NCBI GenBank assembly: GCA_022560025.1
Contig: JAFISE010000081.1
Span: forward strand, 1 to 64,000
Origin: Stagonosporopsis chrysanthemi
Lineage: Eukaryota; Ascomycota; Dothideomycetes; Pleosporales; Didymellaceae
Length of the DNA: 64,000 nucleotides
Direction of reading: 5' to 3'
Shown here: positions 24,198 through 35,747 of the stretch, piece after piece
Position numbering within the stretch: the first letter of the stretch is position 1
How the letters are laid out: each line of letters starts with the position of its first letter
Position numbers and translations under genes: made by a program
The notes under the pieces: generated by a model
Told to the model about the DNA's origin: nothing
The model's input: only the letters and a program-made list of their open reading frames with translations
Database searches by the model: none

Positions 24198-25035
24198 ATT
24201 GAATCGAAGTGAAGATACGGGAGAGAGGTGGGAAAGAGGAGGGGAGAGTAGAGAAGAGGGAGAGGGGATGCGTGGACATCAAGGAGGGCGTTTGGGATGC
24301 ATTGCAGGCGTTTGTTTTATATTTTTGTTTTTGGACTTGGGGATTGGTCGGTCGAGTTAGTGAGTGCGGGAGACGAGGTCGATGGTCTGTATACAGCGCC
24401 GGTATGTGAAGAGTTGCTTGCAGTGCTGTGTGCGTCTATTCTCGCTCCCTCTTCTTATATCTTCCAAACGAAACAGCACAGCACAGCACAGCACAGCACA
24501 CACCAAACAGCATCGTCCAACACCATGAATTCGTGCCTACAAGATAGATCCTACAGTAATGTCGTGAAGAAAGAGGGGGAAAAAAAAGATCGAGAGAAAA
24601 AGACGTGGTGGTCCAAGGTGAAAACAAACAAAAAGGTATCCTCTCCTCCCTCCCTCCGTCTTTCTTTCTTTCTTTCTCTCGTTCTCTCTCTCTCTCTCTC
24701 TTTCTTTCTGTCTCCAGCCATCCAAGTCCCGTTTGCGAGCCACACTACACTACGCCACACCACACCACACCGCAATGCATACAAAGCCGCCTCCTTCCCT
24801 TCCCTGCTATTCCCCCGTTTTGAGTAGTAGTAGTAGTAGAAATATGAAAGAAAAAAAAAAATGTCGTCTCGAGTCCCATGCTCCTGGTTTTGGCGCTGGC
24901 ATCTTGCACCATAGTGTGCCCGGCACGCTTGCACGGCTAGAACAAAACACGGCTTCACGAGGCGTTTCATTTTTGGGTTTGTTTTTTTTTTGACCCACGA
25001 CGACGACGATGCCTGCGACATCACAATGAGTCAGA
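24198..25035. other. Convergent intergenic region
   Basis: 3' regions of the DUF2423 and TUP1 genes. Simple repeats: (CACAG)n near 24477-24500, CT/TTTC runs near 24650-24715, CACAC near 24745-24770 and TAG repeats near 24825-24840. No gene is supported. Confidence 0.6.
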
Positions 25036-27308
25036 CTACGGCCCGTTGTACCTGTCAAACTTCCAGATGCGGGCGCGCATGTCGCCCGAGCCGGTGGCGA
25101 AGACGCCGCCTGTGGGCGAGGGCGCGACTGAGATGACTGTACACAATCACTGTTAGCATCATCTCCCCCCCTTGGAAAAAGTCATCGGCAACATACCCGA
25201 GTTCTTGTGGCCCTGCAGCATGAGCTGCGCAACGCCCGTGTGCGGGTCCCAGAACTGCACGCCGCGGTCCTTGGAGCCGGACAGCACCCAGTCGCCGTGC
25301 GGCGTCAGCGCGACGCTGAGCACAAAGTCCTTGTGGCCCTCGAATGTGCGCACGCACTTGCCGCTGGGCGCGTTGCCGGGCACGAAGCGCGTGGGCGTCG
25401 TGAGCTCCCACATCTTGATCGTCTTGTCGAGCGAGCCCGAGACGAGGCGGCCGCCCGACGGCGCAAACGCAACGCTGTACACGCTGTCTTTGTGGCCTTC
25501 TTGGCCCTCGAGGCGCACAACCAGCTGCCCGCTCTGAATGTCCCACACGCGCACGCTCTTGTCGAGCGAGCCCGCCGCCACGTAGAGGTTGTCTGGCGAG
25601 ATGGCAACCGTGGTGACGCCGTCTTCGATGTTGAAGTTGGCAATCTGGCTGTTGGCCTCGAGGTCCCAGAGGCGGACGCTGCGGTCGCCCGAGCCCGAGG
25701 CAATGATGCGGCCGTTGCGCGCAAAGTCCAAGCTGTAGATGTCCTGCTCGTGGCCGGTGAACTGGTGCTTGATGGTGCGCGTGGCAATGTCCCACACGCG
25801 GATGACCTTGTCCTCGGCGCCCGTCGCCAGGTACCGCCCATCGGGGCTGAAGCAGACGCTCCTGATGTACAGGTCGCCGTCCTCGGGCAGGCTGCCGTCC
25901 TGGAGGTGTGCGACGGGGTTTCCGGTCTCGACGTCGAAGATCTGCGCCGAGCGGTTGCAGCCAGTGGCCACGTAGCGGCCGTCCAGACTGAAGCGCACGC
26001 AGCAGACGACGCTCTGGTGGGGCAGGTTGTGGATTAGGTCGACGTCCAGCACGCGCCTTGCCCGGGGGTTGAAGACGGCGTACCAGTCGTCGCCTTCCCT
26101 CTTGTACTGAGCAGGGAGCTGCTCGACGTCGAGATCAGCCAGACAGTTAGTCTGGGCCAGAGGCAGCGGCGGCTGGTGCTGAGCCATCAACGCGTTTTGC
26201 GCATGGTGGGGAGGCGGGGTCGGTCGCGGGACCTGCGGGGATCCAGGGTAGGGCGCAGGGTTGTTCTGCTGAGGAGTCGCAGGGCCTCCAGGAGGGCCGC
26301 GAGGAGGACCGGGGCGCTTGCCGCCAGGTGAGGCAGTGGGCTGCGGGGGCTGTCCGTAACCTAGTCGCTGTCAGCATGTACACGCGGAGTGACGGATTCG
26401 TGGTGGATGGGTGGTGAACGGGCGAGTGATCGTGTCGCGGCCCTCGGGATCAGAGAGAAGGAGCGTGAAGCTCACCGTTGGCCGCAGGTCCAGGCTGGTA
26501 CCCACCAAAGTGCTGTGGCGGGCCCGGGGCAGGATTGAGTCCTGGCGGGCCTTGCGGGCCGCCTCCGAGCTGTGGAGGCATGCCGTGCGCTGGGTTGGCG
26601 TCCTGCGGGGGAGGCGCAAGGCCAGGGCCGCCCTGGCTGGCGCTGCCTGCCATTATGCCGCCGAAGAGGTTGCTCGGTCCATGGCCAATCTGGGGCGGCT
26701 GGGGCTGCGACGGGCCGTGGTGGTGAGAGCTCTGGCTGGGGCCGCCGCGCTGCTCGAGTTCGCGCTCGAGCTGGGCGATTCTGTCTTCGTACCTGCAGGC
26801 TGGTTGGTGGTGGGTCAATGTGTGGGTGCGCGAGTGACATACTTGGCCTTGATCTGGTTGTGCTGGTTCTCGAGCGAAAAGACCTTGTTGCGGATGAGCT
26901 CGATCTCCTGGATGTGGCGGGTGACTGTTCAGCATCAGCATGTGTTGGGGACGTCAAGCGGGGTCAGGCCGTCGCGTGTGATTGCTCAAACTACAGCGTA
27001 GCAGGCCAATAGTCGGCAGGAGACGAGCTTCGCGATACTGCGCCTGCTGCAAGCAGCCATCCACGACCAATGTCAAGGCAAAACTGCGCTGCTCCCCACA
27101 CCAGCAGCGCGGCGCGGCGTGTTCACGGCAACACACGGAGGCGCGCGCTCACCAGCAACGACGGTGACTTACTCTGGCCCTCGTAGTCGACGCTGCGCTG
27201 CGACTCGGTCTCAAACTCGGTCCGGATGCTGTCGAGCAGCTCGTTCAGGCGCTGGCTGGGCCCGCCTTGGGGCACCATGGCGCGCGGGGGCGGGTAGCCG
27301 TGGTTCAT
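25036..27308 (-). CDS. TUP1: Tup1-type transcriptional corepressor
   Basis: General repressor that works with Cyc8/Ssn6 (RcoA in filamentous fungi). Five exons on the minus strand: 27308-27173, 26924-26843, 26792-26476, 26360-25197 and 25136-25036 (1,800 bases, 599 residues). The N-terminal tetramerisation coiled coil (SQRLNELLDSIRTEFETE ... TRHIQEIELIRNKVFSLE ... QLERELEQ) spans about 18-105. A Gly/Pro/Gln-rich linker follows to about 265, then seven WD40 repeats. Examples are VRFSLDGRYVATG, VCFSPDGRYLATGAEDKVIRVWD and the final SPTGGVFATGSGDMRARIWKFD. The first intron is about 248 bases, the others 50-115. It is divergent from the trehalose gene with a 1.8-kb shared upstream region. The identity is secure. 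Confidence 0.96.
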
Positions 27309-29123
27309 GGTCGCAAGCTGCCGTCGGGGGTCGGGTCTCGCTGCGGTGCAAGGTGTGCGGGCACGCGGGACGCTGGGACGCTGGTCGGCGACGCGCCGGC
27401 GTGGTGAAGGCTGAGCGGCTGGCGGCGCGGGCGGGCGCTGGCAAGGCTGACGGCCGGGCGCGCAGCAATCAACTGTGCTGCGACGGGGTGCACGCAAAGG
27501 AGCCCTGAGATGGGCGCGCCGGAGAGGTGTCGGCGGGGGACGGGAGCGCGGGACGGGGAATGCAGCTGGGGGGGAGGGTTGGAGGACGAGAGCGAAGAGC
27601 GAAACGAACACGGACGGGACCTGTGTTGCGGATGGAAAGATGGCGCTGTGGGTCCTGCGCATAGGCTGGACCCGCTCTCGGCAGCCAGCCTGCGCCCTCT
27701 GCACGCACAACACCAACGCCAGACAGCCTCGGCGCTAGCACCACCACCACTGCAGCGAGTCTGTTAGCCGAGCCACTACTGTGACGCTTTCATCGCCGCC
27801 ACCCCTGGCCTGGGTGCCGCTGATGTTCACCACAGTGCAGAATAGAACCCGAAAATGCATGCCTGAAGCGCCCATAGTCCGTCCCTGCCACTGCATGCTT
27901 CGTAGCCGTCAGCCTACATCGTCCAGCCCGCTGCGTGCTCGTTCATGCATGCGCCGTGTGCAGGAGCTGTGATGCAGAGCACTGCCATCTGCCTGCTGCA
28001 CCGCCTGCTGCATCGTGCAGACCGTTCCGAGTTGCAGCTGCGTCTATCCGCTGCAGTGCACCCTTGAGCTGGCCCAGCCGTCGGGGCTCACGCTGATGGC
28101 AAAAGTAATTACTTGGTGAGGGGCTGCTGGTGTTGCTGGTGTTGCTGGTGTTGCTGGTGTTGCTGGTGTTGCTGGTGTTGCTGGTGTTGCTGGTGTTGCT
28201 GGTGTTGCTGGTGTTGCTGGTGTTGCTCGGCGAGGCGAGCACCGCATGGTCGACTCCCCATGTTGGCGCACCATGGCCGGCCTCACACCACTCTTCGCTC
28301 CCTCTGTCCCCCGTCATCGCACGTTGCACACACAGTGACGATGGTCATACCGCGCAACCTGAGCTGATCCACATCGGCCACGGGACATGCACACTCAGCT
28401 CGACTGCTGCTCTTCCCGCGGCAGCACTTGCGATTGGCAGGTTACAGCTTGGTGTGAAAATTCGTTCATGTCAACCGACCACCATTCACCGCAGCACGGT
28501 AGGGCGTTCTGGTCCTGCGTGGCCAGCGCCGTTGGATGGGCTTCAGTGTCGTCCGCTGCAGTCGCGTGGGTGACTTTAGCGCGCCTTCCCCCGTTCCGCG
28601 GCGCCCACAAGCGCGCCTGGTCGTCGCGTCATCTCATGCCGCTCACGTCGCTCACGTCTACCGCTTGATATCTCTGGGCAATGTTTCGCCACGATAATCA
28701 CGGCTTGCGATCCTCTCACAACGACTTCTCACCGCTGCTGCCACCACGTCTCGTTCCTGAGCCGTGCAAGCCCCGTGTCACACACCACAGGAATGTTTTC
28801 GAGACCCACTTCAATGCCATCAGTGGCTACCAGAATACTCGGGCAGACTACTGCGCTTTGCTCAGCCTGCGTGTGCAGCTTCACGCCGCCGTCACACGCA
28901 GATATCGTGAAGTCACCACTGTACCGTACTTATAAGGCTGCGGCTTGACACCTCGCCCCACCAACAAATACACAATTCTTGACCACTACTTCCCACATTG
29001 CAAAGTCTTACAATCCGCTGCTCACACATCTACTGCTTTAGGAAGTGTCACGTTAGCTTTACGTCACAAATTCAATCGTTCGATACCAAGCACTAATACG
29101 AGCATCAAGAACAAAGGTACAAG
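27309..29123. promoter_or_regulatory. Long divergent upstream region, TUP1 and ccg-9
   Basis: 1.8 kb without a supported gene. It includes a 9-bp minisatellite (28122-28229). A TATA-like ACTTATAAGG lies near 28929-28938, and CACCAACAAAT leader-type sequence follows. Open frames through the repeat read as Asn-Thr-Ser runs but have no conserved flanks. Long upstream regions are common for fungal regulatory genes. Confidence 0.5.
28122..28229. repeat. 9-bp minisatellite (TGTTGCTGG)n
   Basis: Eleven perfect or near-perfect copies of TGTTGCTGG run from 28131 to 28229, with a degenerate copy before. The unit length is a multiple of three, so frames stay open through it and create artificial repeat ORFs. 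Confidence 0.95.
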
Positions 29124-31482
29124 ATGCCGGATATCGCTCAGTTCCCCAACCACACATCTCCCCCTCGACGTCCCGTCATGGCCCGCCAAAAGACTCGTGA
29201 TGCCTTCATGGCAACCACTTCCCACAAACAGAAACTAGCCGCTCAAGACAAGTCAACCTCTATCAGCCTTGAGGTTAGCTGCCGATTCCACTTACAAAAT
29301 GCAAGCTGACATGTGATAGCCCGTCTGGCTCGGTGTCGCTGTAGCCGATGGACTCGACGGCTCGATTGACGTTGCCTTTGTAGTCCACGATGGCACCTAT
29401 TCCATTGATTTCGCAACGACCTCCATAGGCGGAAATTCCAGCAATAATTCAGAATCGTCAGCCCCAAGCTCCGGGTCCAACTCAGGAACTGCAACCCCTT
29501 CCACAGCTGAAGAACGCGCCGACTTCTTTGCCGAAGACATCATCAGCAAGATAAAGCATTACCGCGACGAGCACCTGTACAAGTTTGTCGGTGCCGGACT
29601 GACAACCAAGACTATTCAAATCTGCCCTCAATTGACGTCGCGCTTATGGCTCGAGCTCGACATTGTCCCTTTGGTGTTGGAGCCTAGCTCTGGCAGGCAC
29701 AACACAGCTAGCCCAGATGCGCCCAAGTACATTCTTGTCGATGAGGAGGCTGATGCAGTAGTAAGGAAGGCTCTTGGGTGAGTTCCGCGCAGTCCACTGA
29801 TTATCCACACTGACAAATGCAGGTATTTTGGCAAGGCTAATCAGCCTCGTCTGGAGGTAGTTCACCGCAACGAAGTCGGCGTCGACTCCAACGGACTCGC
29901 CCAAATTGTGGATGAGCCAACTTACCGGAACAGCGTGCATCCTAACACCTATGCTGCAACCACGTTCTACGCAGATTCCCTCAAGAAGAACGGCACTAAG
30001 ATTGCTTTCTTCAACAGTACCCCTCAAGGCGGCGGTGTCGCCCTGATGAGGCATGCCCTCATTCGCTTTTTACGACTGATTGACGTCAACTGCAAGTGGT
30101 AGGTGTCCCTGTCCTGATACTATATCAATACTGACCCCTCCAGGTATGTACCAAAACCCAAGCCGGCGGTTTTCCGCATTACCAAGAACAACCACAACAT
30201 CCTCCAGGGTGTGGAGAAGACTGGCCTGCGCCTCGACGAGAAGTCAATGGAGACTCTTGACGAGTGGGCTAGACAGAATGCCGACCGCTACTGGATCGCC
30301 AAGGGAGGACCTCTTGCGCCTCGTTCGGAGGGCGGTGCTGATGTTGTGATTGTGGACGACCCGCAAATGCCATCCCTGGTCAAGATTGCGAAAGAACAAG
30401 ATCCCACGCGACCTGTCCTCTTCCGTAGCCACATCCAGGTACGTGCAGACTTGGCAGATCAGGAAGACACGCCAACTGCCGGAGTTTGGAATTGGGTGTG
30501 GAACAACGTCAAAGAGTGCGATGCGTTCATCAGCCACCCTGTCCGCGAGTTCGTGCCCAAGAACGTGAGTACAGAAAAGGTTGGCTACCTGCCTGCTACA
30601 ACAGACTGGCTAGATGGGCTCAATAAGCACCTTGATGAGTGGGACACGCAGTACTACATGCATGAGTTTGAGATGGCCTGTGTCGACAAGGGCGCGAACC
30701 TCCTTGCATTTCCCAAGCGCAAGTACATCACACAAATCGCACGCTTCGATCCTGCAAAGGGAATTCCTGATGTCCTGGCCTCGTATGCCGTGCTCCGCCG
30801 CGAGTACATGAAAGACAAGCCAATCGAGGAGATCCCACAACTCGTCATCGCCGGCCACGGCGCCATCGACGACCCCGACGCAACCATCATCTTTGACGAG
30901 ACCGAGAACGCGCTTAATTCGCTCTACGCCGACATCAAAGACGATATAATTGTCATGCGCATAGGCCCTGTAGACCAGCTTCTTAACGTGCTTATGGCCA
31001 ACGCGCACGTCGCCCTCCAACTCTCCACACGCGAAGGTTTCGAAGTCAAAGTTTCCGAGGCCCTGCACCACGGCGTCCCCATCATCGCAACGCGCCGCGG
31101 CGGCATCCCGCTGCAAGTCGAGCACGGCAAGTCCGGCTTCCTCGTCGACGTAGGCGAGCACGACGTTGTCGCAAACTACCTCAACCACCTCTTCACTGAC
31201 GACGACGCCTACACACGTATGGCTGACTACGCCGCCAACCACGTCAGCGACGAAGTGAGTACTGTGGGGAACGCGCTGGCGTGGCTGTATCTCGCAGACG
31301 AGCTGGCAAACGGGCAGAAGAAGGTTGAGCCGAACAGTCGCTGGATCAACGATATGGCGCGCGAGAAAGCTGGACTGCCGTACAAGGTGGCAGGGAAGGA
31401 GACGACGCTCAAGCGCGAGAGCGAGAAGCTGGATCTCACGCACCAGGCGAGCAGGAGTAGGCAGGGGAGCGAGACGCATTGA
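29124..31482 (+). CDS. ccg-9: Trehalose phosphorylase/synthase, GT4 family (ccg-9 type)
   Basis: Retaining glycosyltransferase of the kind described as Neurospora ccg-9 and basidiomycete trehalose phosphorylase: trehalose + phosphate to glucose + alpha-glucose-1-phosphate, reversible. Four exons: 29124-29273, 29320-29777, 29823-30098 and 30144-31482 (2,223 bases, 740 residues, as expected). Exon 3 holds NSTPQGGGVALMRH and exon 4 starts WYVPKPKPAVFRITKNNHN. The GT4 C-terminal donor-site motif STREGFEVKVSEALHHGVP (E-x7-E) lies near residues 590-607, followed by TRRGGIPLQVEHGKSGFLV. Introns are 45-46 bases. The start at 29124 gives the first ATG of the open frame; internal ATGs are possible. Activity and direction in vivo are inferred from the family. 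Confidence 0.9.
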
Positions 31483-32461
31483 GTCGAAACATGTGCGTAA
31501 TATCATATGCTATGACACAACTGACAGCGCGCATCTTGACATTGAATCTTGACATTGAAGTCCTAGGTAGACTGCACGCACGTTCTACCAAACTTTAGAC
31601 CGCCATGTCCTGCCCACCACCGTAAACCCATTCTTCTACGTTTGCAAGTATAGCCATGCTCTCCAAGACACGTTTCGATCGTTTCGACCGCGTCAGTGGC
31701 ACAACCTGCCAGACAATTTATATTTTCAGCATTTCTTTTGCGCGCGTGTGCTCTACACTCGGTCTTTTAGGGCACGATGGATACGTGCACGTCGTTGAAG
31801 TGCTGTGATCAGCGGGATTTTCCTGTGGTCAATGGCCGGGTGTGGCATCTTCCTCCCCTCTGGATCGTGCGCATGAGCTACTATGTAACCGAGATCAGTG
31901 CACAGCGATGGGTGCGCTTTTTGATGCACCGACACTAGTATACTGGGCGGAAAGAGGCGTCAGCTCGAGGACCGGGTCGTTGCGCGGTCTGCAGCCTCGT
32001 GGCTGTGCTGACTAGTCGTTGTACCGTGGCAAAGGCGTGTTTGGTAGCTGGTATGGATGCCGGTCCTTTCAAGATGAAAATGCATGGTCAAGGCTAGGTT
32101 TGGTGTTGGCCTTTTCTCTGCAGTCATCTGCGCAGTCGTGTATGTGTAGCCGTGATGCGCTGTTAATATCCTCCTGTGTTGGCCAGCAAATTGTCGTGGA
32201 TAGGTTGGTGTTACACAATGCAGAATGTAAGCAGACCTCACCAATCGTAGGATTCTGGCCCTGACCAATCCGGCCCTGACAGAACCTCACATGCATCGAA
32301 CGCGTATGCGGCGATGGCAGTGTGTTTTGTTTCACAAAAGGCATTTAATTAGTCTGGTGCGCGGAGGTCAACTTTTCATCAGGTCGTTCGCCGCCTTTTT
32401 GCTTGCACGCTTGCATTTGCTGCACAGGTCGTTCCCCATCCCCTCCTCCTCCTCGTACAAC
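31483..32461. other. Intergenic, no gene seen
   Basis: About 1 kb downstream of the trehalose gene. Frames up to ~100 codons on both strands have no recognisable family. Pyrimidine-rich CCCCTCCTCCTCCTCG just before 32462 suggests a leader for the small ORF that follows. Confidence 0.45.
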
Positions 32462-32617
32462 ATGATCCGGCGCTCGCTTCTCGCACTCGTCGTTCCTGCG
32501 GCTACACTTGGTCAAGCGTACAGTAGCGAGTCCCAATACGAACTCGAGCACTGCCGCAACCCCGACCCTTGGTTTACTTGCCCACTGCCAATATTTGCGG
32601 GTCCTGACTACTGCTGA
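32462..32617 (+). CDS. Possible small secreted cysteine-containing peptide
   Basis: A 51-codon frame whose first ~19 residues (MIRRSLLALVVPAATLGQA) have the basic start, hydrophobic core and small-residue end of a signal peptide. The rest is about 32 residues, acidic, with three cysteines and the end GPDYC. The ATG follows a CT-rich leader (CTCCTCCTCGTACAAC), good fungal start context. I recognise no family. It could be a real secreted peptide, a first exon, or chance; it is too short to judge from sequence alone. Confidence 0.35.
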   Translation: MIRRSLLALVVPAATLGQAYSSESQYELEHCRNPDPWFTCPLPIFAGPDYC

Positions 32618-33120
32618 GCACATGTAAGCTACCGTGTATCGTTGCAGGAGACGAGGGACCTCGATGAGCCGTTGCTTAATGCTGTTTTGCGGTTGCAGTG
32701 TAGGTCTGCCACTGGTAAATGGGCAATGTCATCCAGCCTGACACTCAAGGTACGGTAGTCGCCAGTTCCGTGAAGGACGATTGTGCGACCTTATGGAGGT
32801 GTGAACGCATGGCTTGTCTAGAACATTTGGTCAGATCACGTGGCTACACAGCCGTTTGACAACCGATGTAGAGCCCGTGTCATGTAATTAGTGTTTCCGA
32901 TGTTGCTATTGAACAAGGGCTGTTGCTGCAGAATCAATTATTCGGTATCAGTCATGAAAGGTGATTTCTGGAGGTCTTCAGGAGCGATTGAGGGGCTGAA
33001 AGGAAAGCCATAGTGGTGACGTGTGATTGGTCGGACAGTGTGGAGTCCTTTTCAGCGCTACTTGCATGAGGAATATGTCCCGCCCCGTCCTACTACTCCG
33101 TCTCATAATGGTGTGCAGCT
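32618..33120. other. Intergenic, no gene seen
   Basis: About 500 bases between the small peptide frame and the 3' end of the Cip1-like gene. Nothing recognisable. Confidence 0.45.
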
Positions 33121-33886
33121 CTAGCAGCCAATCTTCTTCTCACTGACCACAACATCATCATACCAGAAGGTGTTCGTATCTCCACCGTAGCTCTCCCAGC
33201 CAAAATACACACCCGTCACCTTCGGCTTGATGCTGCTCCTCTGCCACTGCGCAGCATTCGGGTTGCTTACACCAGGCTTGGATGTCAATCCCGCAACGGC
33301 AGTGCCATTGAACCAAGTCTCGATGCTCCCATCTGTGCCGAGGTGGTATTCCAGACAGCGCCAGCTGTTGACAGGGATCGAGACCGAAGCTGCAATGCCT
33401 TGCGGCGAGAGGTCGGGTAGCGTCGCGTCGTCAGACTCGCGATTGTACATCAGTATCTTGGACTGTCCTCCGATGCGCAGATGCTTCTTGGTGCCCTGGG
33501 CCGGGTCGGGGTGAGTGATGAACGTGACGTGGGCGTCCGTGAACGCCTTTGCGGCTTTGCTGTCACAACAGTGAGCCCACGGTGTCGCGCAACTGACTTG
33601 CGCAGCCAAGCACGTACAAATAGGTCCTGACGTATACATCGCCAGTTGGCACCTTGTTCGTGCCCACGAAGATGTGCCCGCAATATCCACCGGCGCCATC
33701 GACACGAATGGAGTTCTTGCCCGTGTGTGCGGTCGTGGTATCCAGCGTGACCTGCCCACCTTGGCTGCAGTCGGGGGCATATGTCGTCCAGGCAGTCTGA
33801 TCCCAACCCTGCTCGAATCCTTCCGACACCTGAGCAATCGCACAGGGCGCAAGTGCGAGTGCAAAAAGAGCTGTCTGGCCTAGCAT
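33121..33886 (-). CDS. Cip1-like secreted protein (carbohydrate-active)
   Basis: Secreted beta-sandwich protein related to Trichoderma Cip1, which is co-induced with cellulases and resembles polysaccharide lyases; its exact activity is debated. Two exons on the minus strand, 33886-33618 and 33559-33121 (708 bases, 235 residues). The signal peptide is about residues 1-18. Core motifs match the family as I know it: GWDQTAW near the start, then GGYCGHIF, KHLRIGGQSKIL, NRESDDATLPDLSP, LEYHLGTDGSIETWFNG and TGVYFGWE. The 58-base intron uses GTACGT...GACAG. The protein ends IGC soon after the core, so the linker and CBM1 cellulose-binding module of Trichoderma Cip1 are absent. Family assignment is strong, activity is not. 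Confidence 0.88.
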
Positions 33887-34661
33887 CTTAAAGAAGGGAT
33901 GACTGAGTTGTGTTCGAGAAGTGAAGAAGAGACAAGGACAAGCTTTCCAAATTGCTGAGCGAAGCTTTTAGGTGCTTGGTTTTCCCGCAGCCCGTGTAAT
34001 CTCATCTATGCATTCCCGCCTTCCGTGTGGTGTTTATTACTTTGTGTTTTGCTGAGCACTTTATCCGCGACCGGCAATCTGGGACTTCGGACAGCACGCC
34101 CCGCAATTACCGGGTTCAAGAGTAGATTCAATTGTACCTGCAGAATTCTGAGTGTTTCTAGATAAGGCTCTGGTATAGCCTGGATATTGGCACAGCCTCC
34201 CGTAGCTGCTATGTGATAGATACGCTCGCACATTGATCGCCGTTCTTGTTAAATCTCATAATTCTGCCTGTTGATAGCGCTTCCTGCAGCGCCTCTCCAA
34301 TATGCAAGAGTCTCCATTGGGAGCGGCCTTGGTCCGACCCTTGACAATAGCATTGGCATTTTAACTTGCGATAGTCAGTGAGCCAGAATCTTCTCATAGT
34401 TATCGGGAGCAGGGACGCTAGACTCTGCGTACTCCTGACGACTCTTGTCAATTACATCATAGTTATATTGTTCTATGTCAACATCTTTACGAGCAACTGA
34501 GAGCAACAAGCTCTCGCCGGCGTGATGAAAAGATTCCTTAGTGTAGAAGCATGATCTCCGCCGCATGCTCTCCAATAATTAATCTGAGTCAATTGCATAA
34601 CAAGTAAAATTCTCGAGATTCCCCAAGCCCATTCAACGTTTGTGCAGAGCTGTGATACCGA
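33887..34661. other. Intergenic, with a possible coding remnant
   Basis: Promoter of the Cip1-like gene plus the 3' side of the dehydrogenase. A minus-strand frame at 34375-34575 ends in a hydrophilic, coding-looking tail (see findings). Nothing else is recognisable. Confidence 0.4.
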
Positions 34662-35747
34662 TTACGTGGCAGGTCTGATGTTAAGGCGCTCAACACCCAC
34701 TTTGTCGGCCTCCGCATTGAGAGCATCAATCTCGGCCTGCACCAGTGGTATACCTGTCTGCCTTCGCATCTTCTCCTGAAGCTGTTCAAGCTCACCCGGG
34801 AAATATATTCGGTCCACACCATCAGCCTTTTCCGCGCCTACAACCCTTTGATAGAGGTACTGCATCCGATCTCTGAATTCATCGAGACTCATGAACAGAT
34901 CTGGCTTGATCGCGACGAGGAAGTGCCCTACGTCTGACGGCTTGGATGGATCGTATGGACCAGTCACATGTCCAGCAAAAGCCGATCCAGAAAGGACTCC
35001 AGAGAAGACGTCCATCATGACCGCCAGCCCTGAGCCTTTGGGTCCGCCCATGGGCAGCATGACACCGCCATCGAGCGCGGCTGCAGGATCCGTCGTCGGC
35101 TTGCCGTCCTTATCCAGTGCCCAGTCTGCAGGAATCTGTTCACCCCTCCTTTTCGCTTTGTGAATCTTTCCACGCGCTGCGATAGATGGGGCCATGTCAA
35201 GGATGAACGGATTCTCCTTTCCTGGTGCGCCGCACGCCAACGGCGATACTCCAAGAAGCATGCTCTTTCCACCCCATGCTGGCAGTGCTGGACTCGAGTT
35301 TGTGAATACTAGGCTCATCATATCTGCGTCGAGGGCCTTTTGGACAACCCACGCGCTCATCCCAAAGTGATTTGAGTTCTTGATGCTTGCCATGCCAATG
35401 CCAAATATCTTGGCTGACTCAATCGCTGCGGCCATACCGAGATCCGCTGCCACAAAGCCAAAGCCATTCTTCGCGTCCACCTGGGCCACGGCTGGAGTGA
35501 TCTGTTTGAGCTCGGGTATTGCGGACCCATCCAGAACACCTTGCCTTATTCTTTCCATGTAGGACGGGATCCTATTCATTCCATGTGTGTCAACTCCACG
35601 AAGATCCGCTGCTATCAGACACCTGGCGACTATCGCAGCACTTGCCGGTGGGACATCATTTCCGATGAGTATTCTCTCAACAAATGTTTGGGCTGAGTTG
35701 GCGTCAACGTATTGCCTAGATTGGCTGGTGATGGGCAGCTCGGTCAT
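34662..35747 (-). CDS. Malate/L-lactate-type NAD(P) dehydrogenase (Ldh_2 family)
   Basis: Oxidoreductase of the malate/L-lactate/sulfolactate/ureidoglycolate dehydrogenase family, unrelated to classical LDH. Single exon, 361 residues, full family length (about 340-370). Hallmarks: the catalytic-region DLRGVDTHGMNRIP with H55 and SIKNSNHFGM with H127, then GVSPLACGAPG, PFILDMAPS, GKIHKAKRRGEQIP, and LPMGGPKGSGLAVMMD, which binds the cofactor. The exact 2-hydroxyacid substrate cannot be read from the sequence. It is divergent from a Zn2Cys6 regulator with only 253 bases between the starts, and CGG-N7-CCG elements lie there, so control by that regulator is likely. With the MFS transporter beyond, it suggests catabolism of an imported carbon source. 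Confidence 0.9.
   Translation of the reverse strand: MTELPITSQSRQYVDANSAQTFVERILIGNDVPPASAAIVARCLIAADLRGVDTHGMNRIPSYMERIRQGVLDGSAIPELKQITPAVAQVDAKNGFGFVAADLGMAAAIESAKIFGIGMASIKNSNHFGMSAWVVQKALDADMMSLVFTNSSPALPAWGGKSMLLGVSPLACGAPGKENPFILDMAPSIAARGKIHKAKRRGEQIPADWALDKDGKPTTDPAAALDGGVMLPMGGPKGSGLAVMMDVFSGVLSGSAFAGHVTGPYDPSKPSDVGHFLVAIKPDLFMSLDEFRDRMQYLYQRVVGAEKADGVDRIYFPGELEQLQEKMRRQTGIPLVQAEIDALNAEADKVGVERLNIRPAT

Noticed and set aside
25207..26037. 276-codon plus-strand frame opposite TUP1
   Set aside because: Antisense to WD40 repeats; the repeating pattern is the mirror of the repeats.
27943..28329. Minus-strand frame with repeated Asn-Thr-Ser
   Set aside because: Produced by the 9-base minisatellite; flanks lack conservation and a plausible start context.
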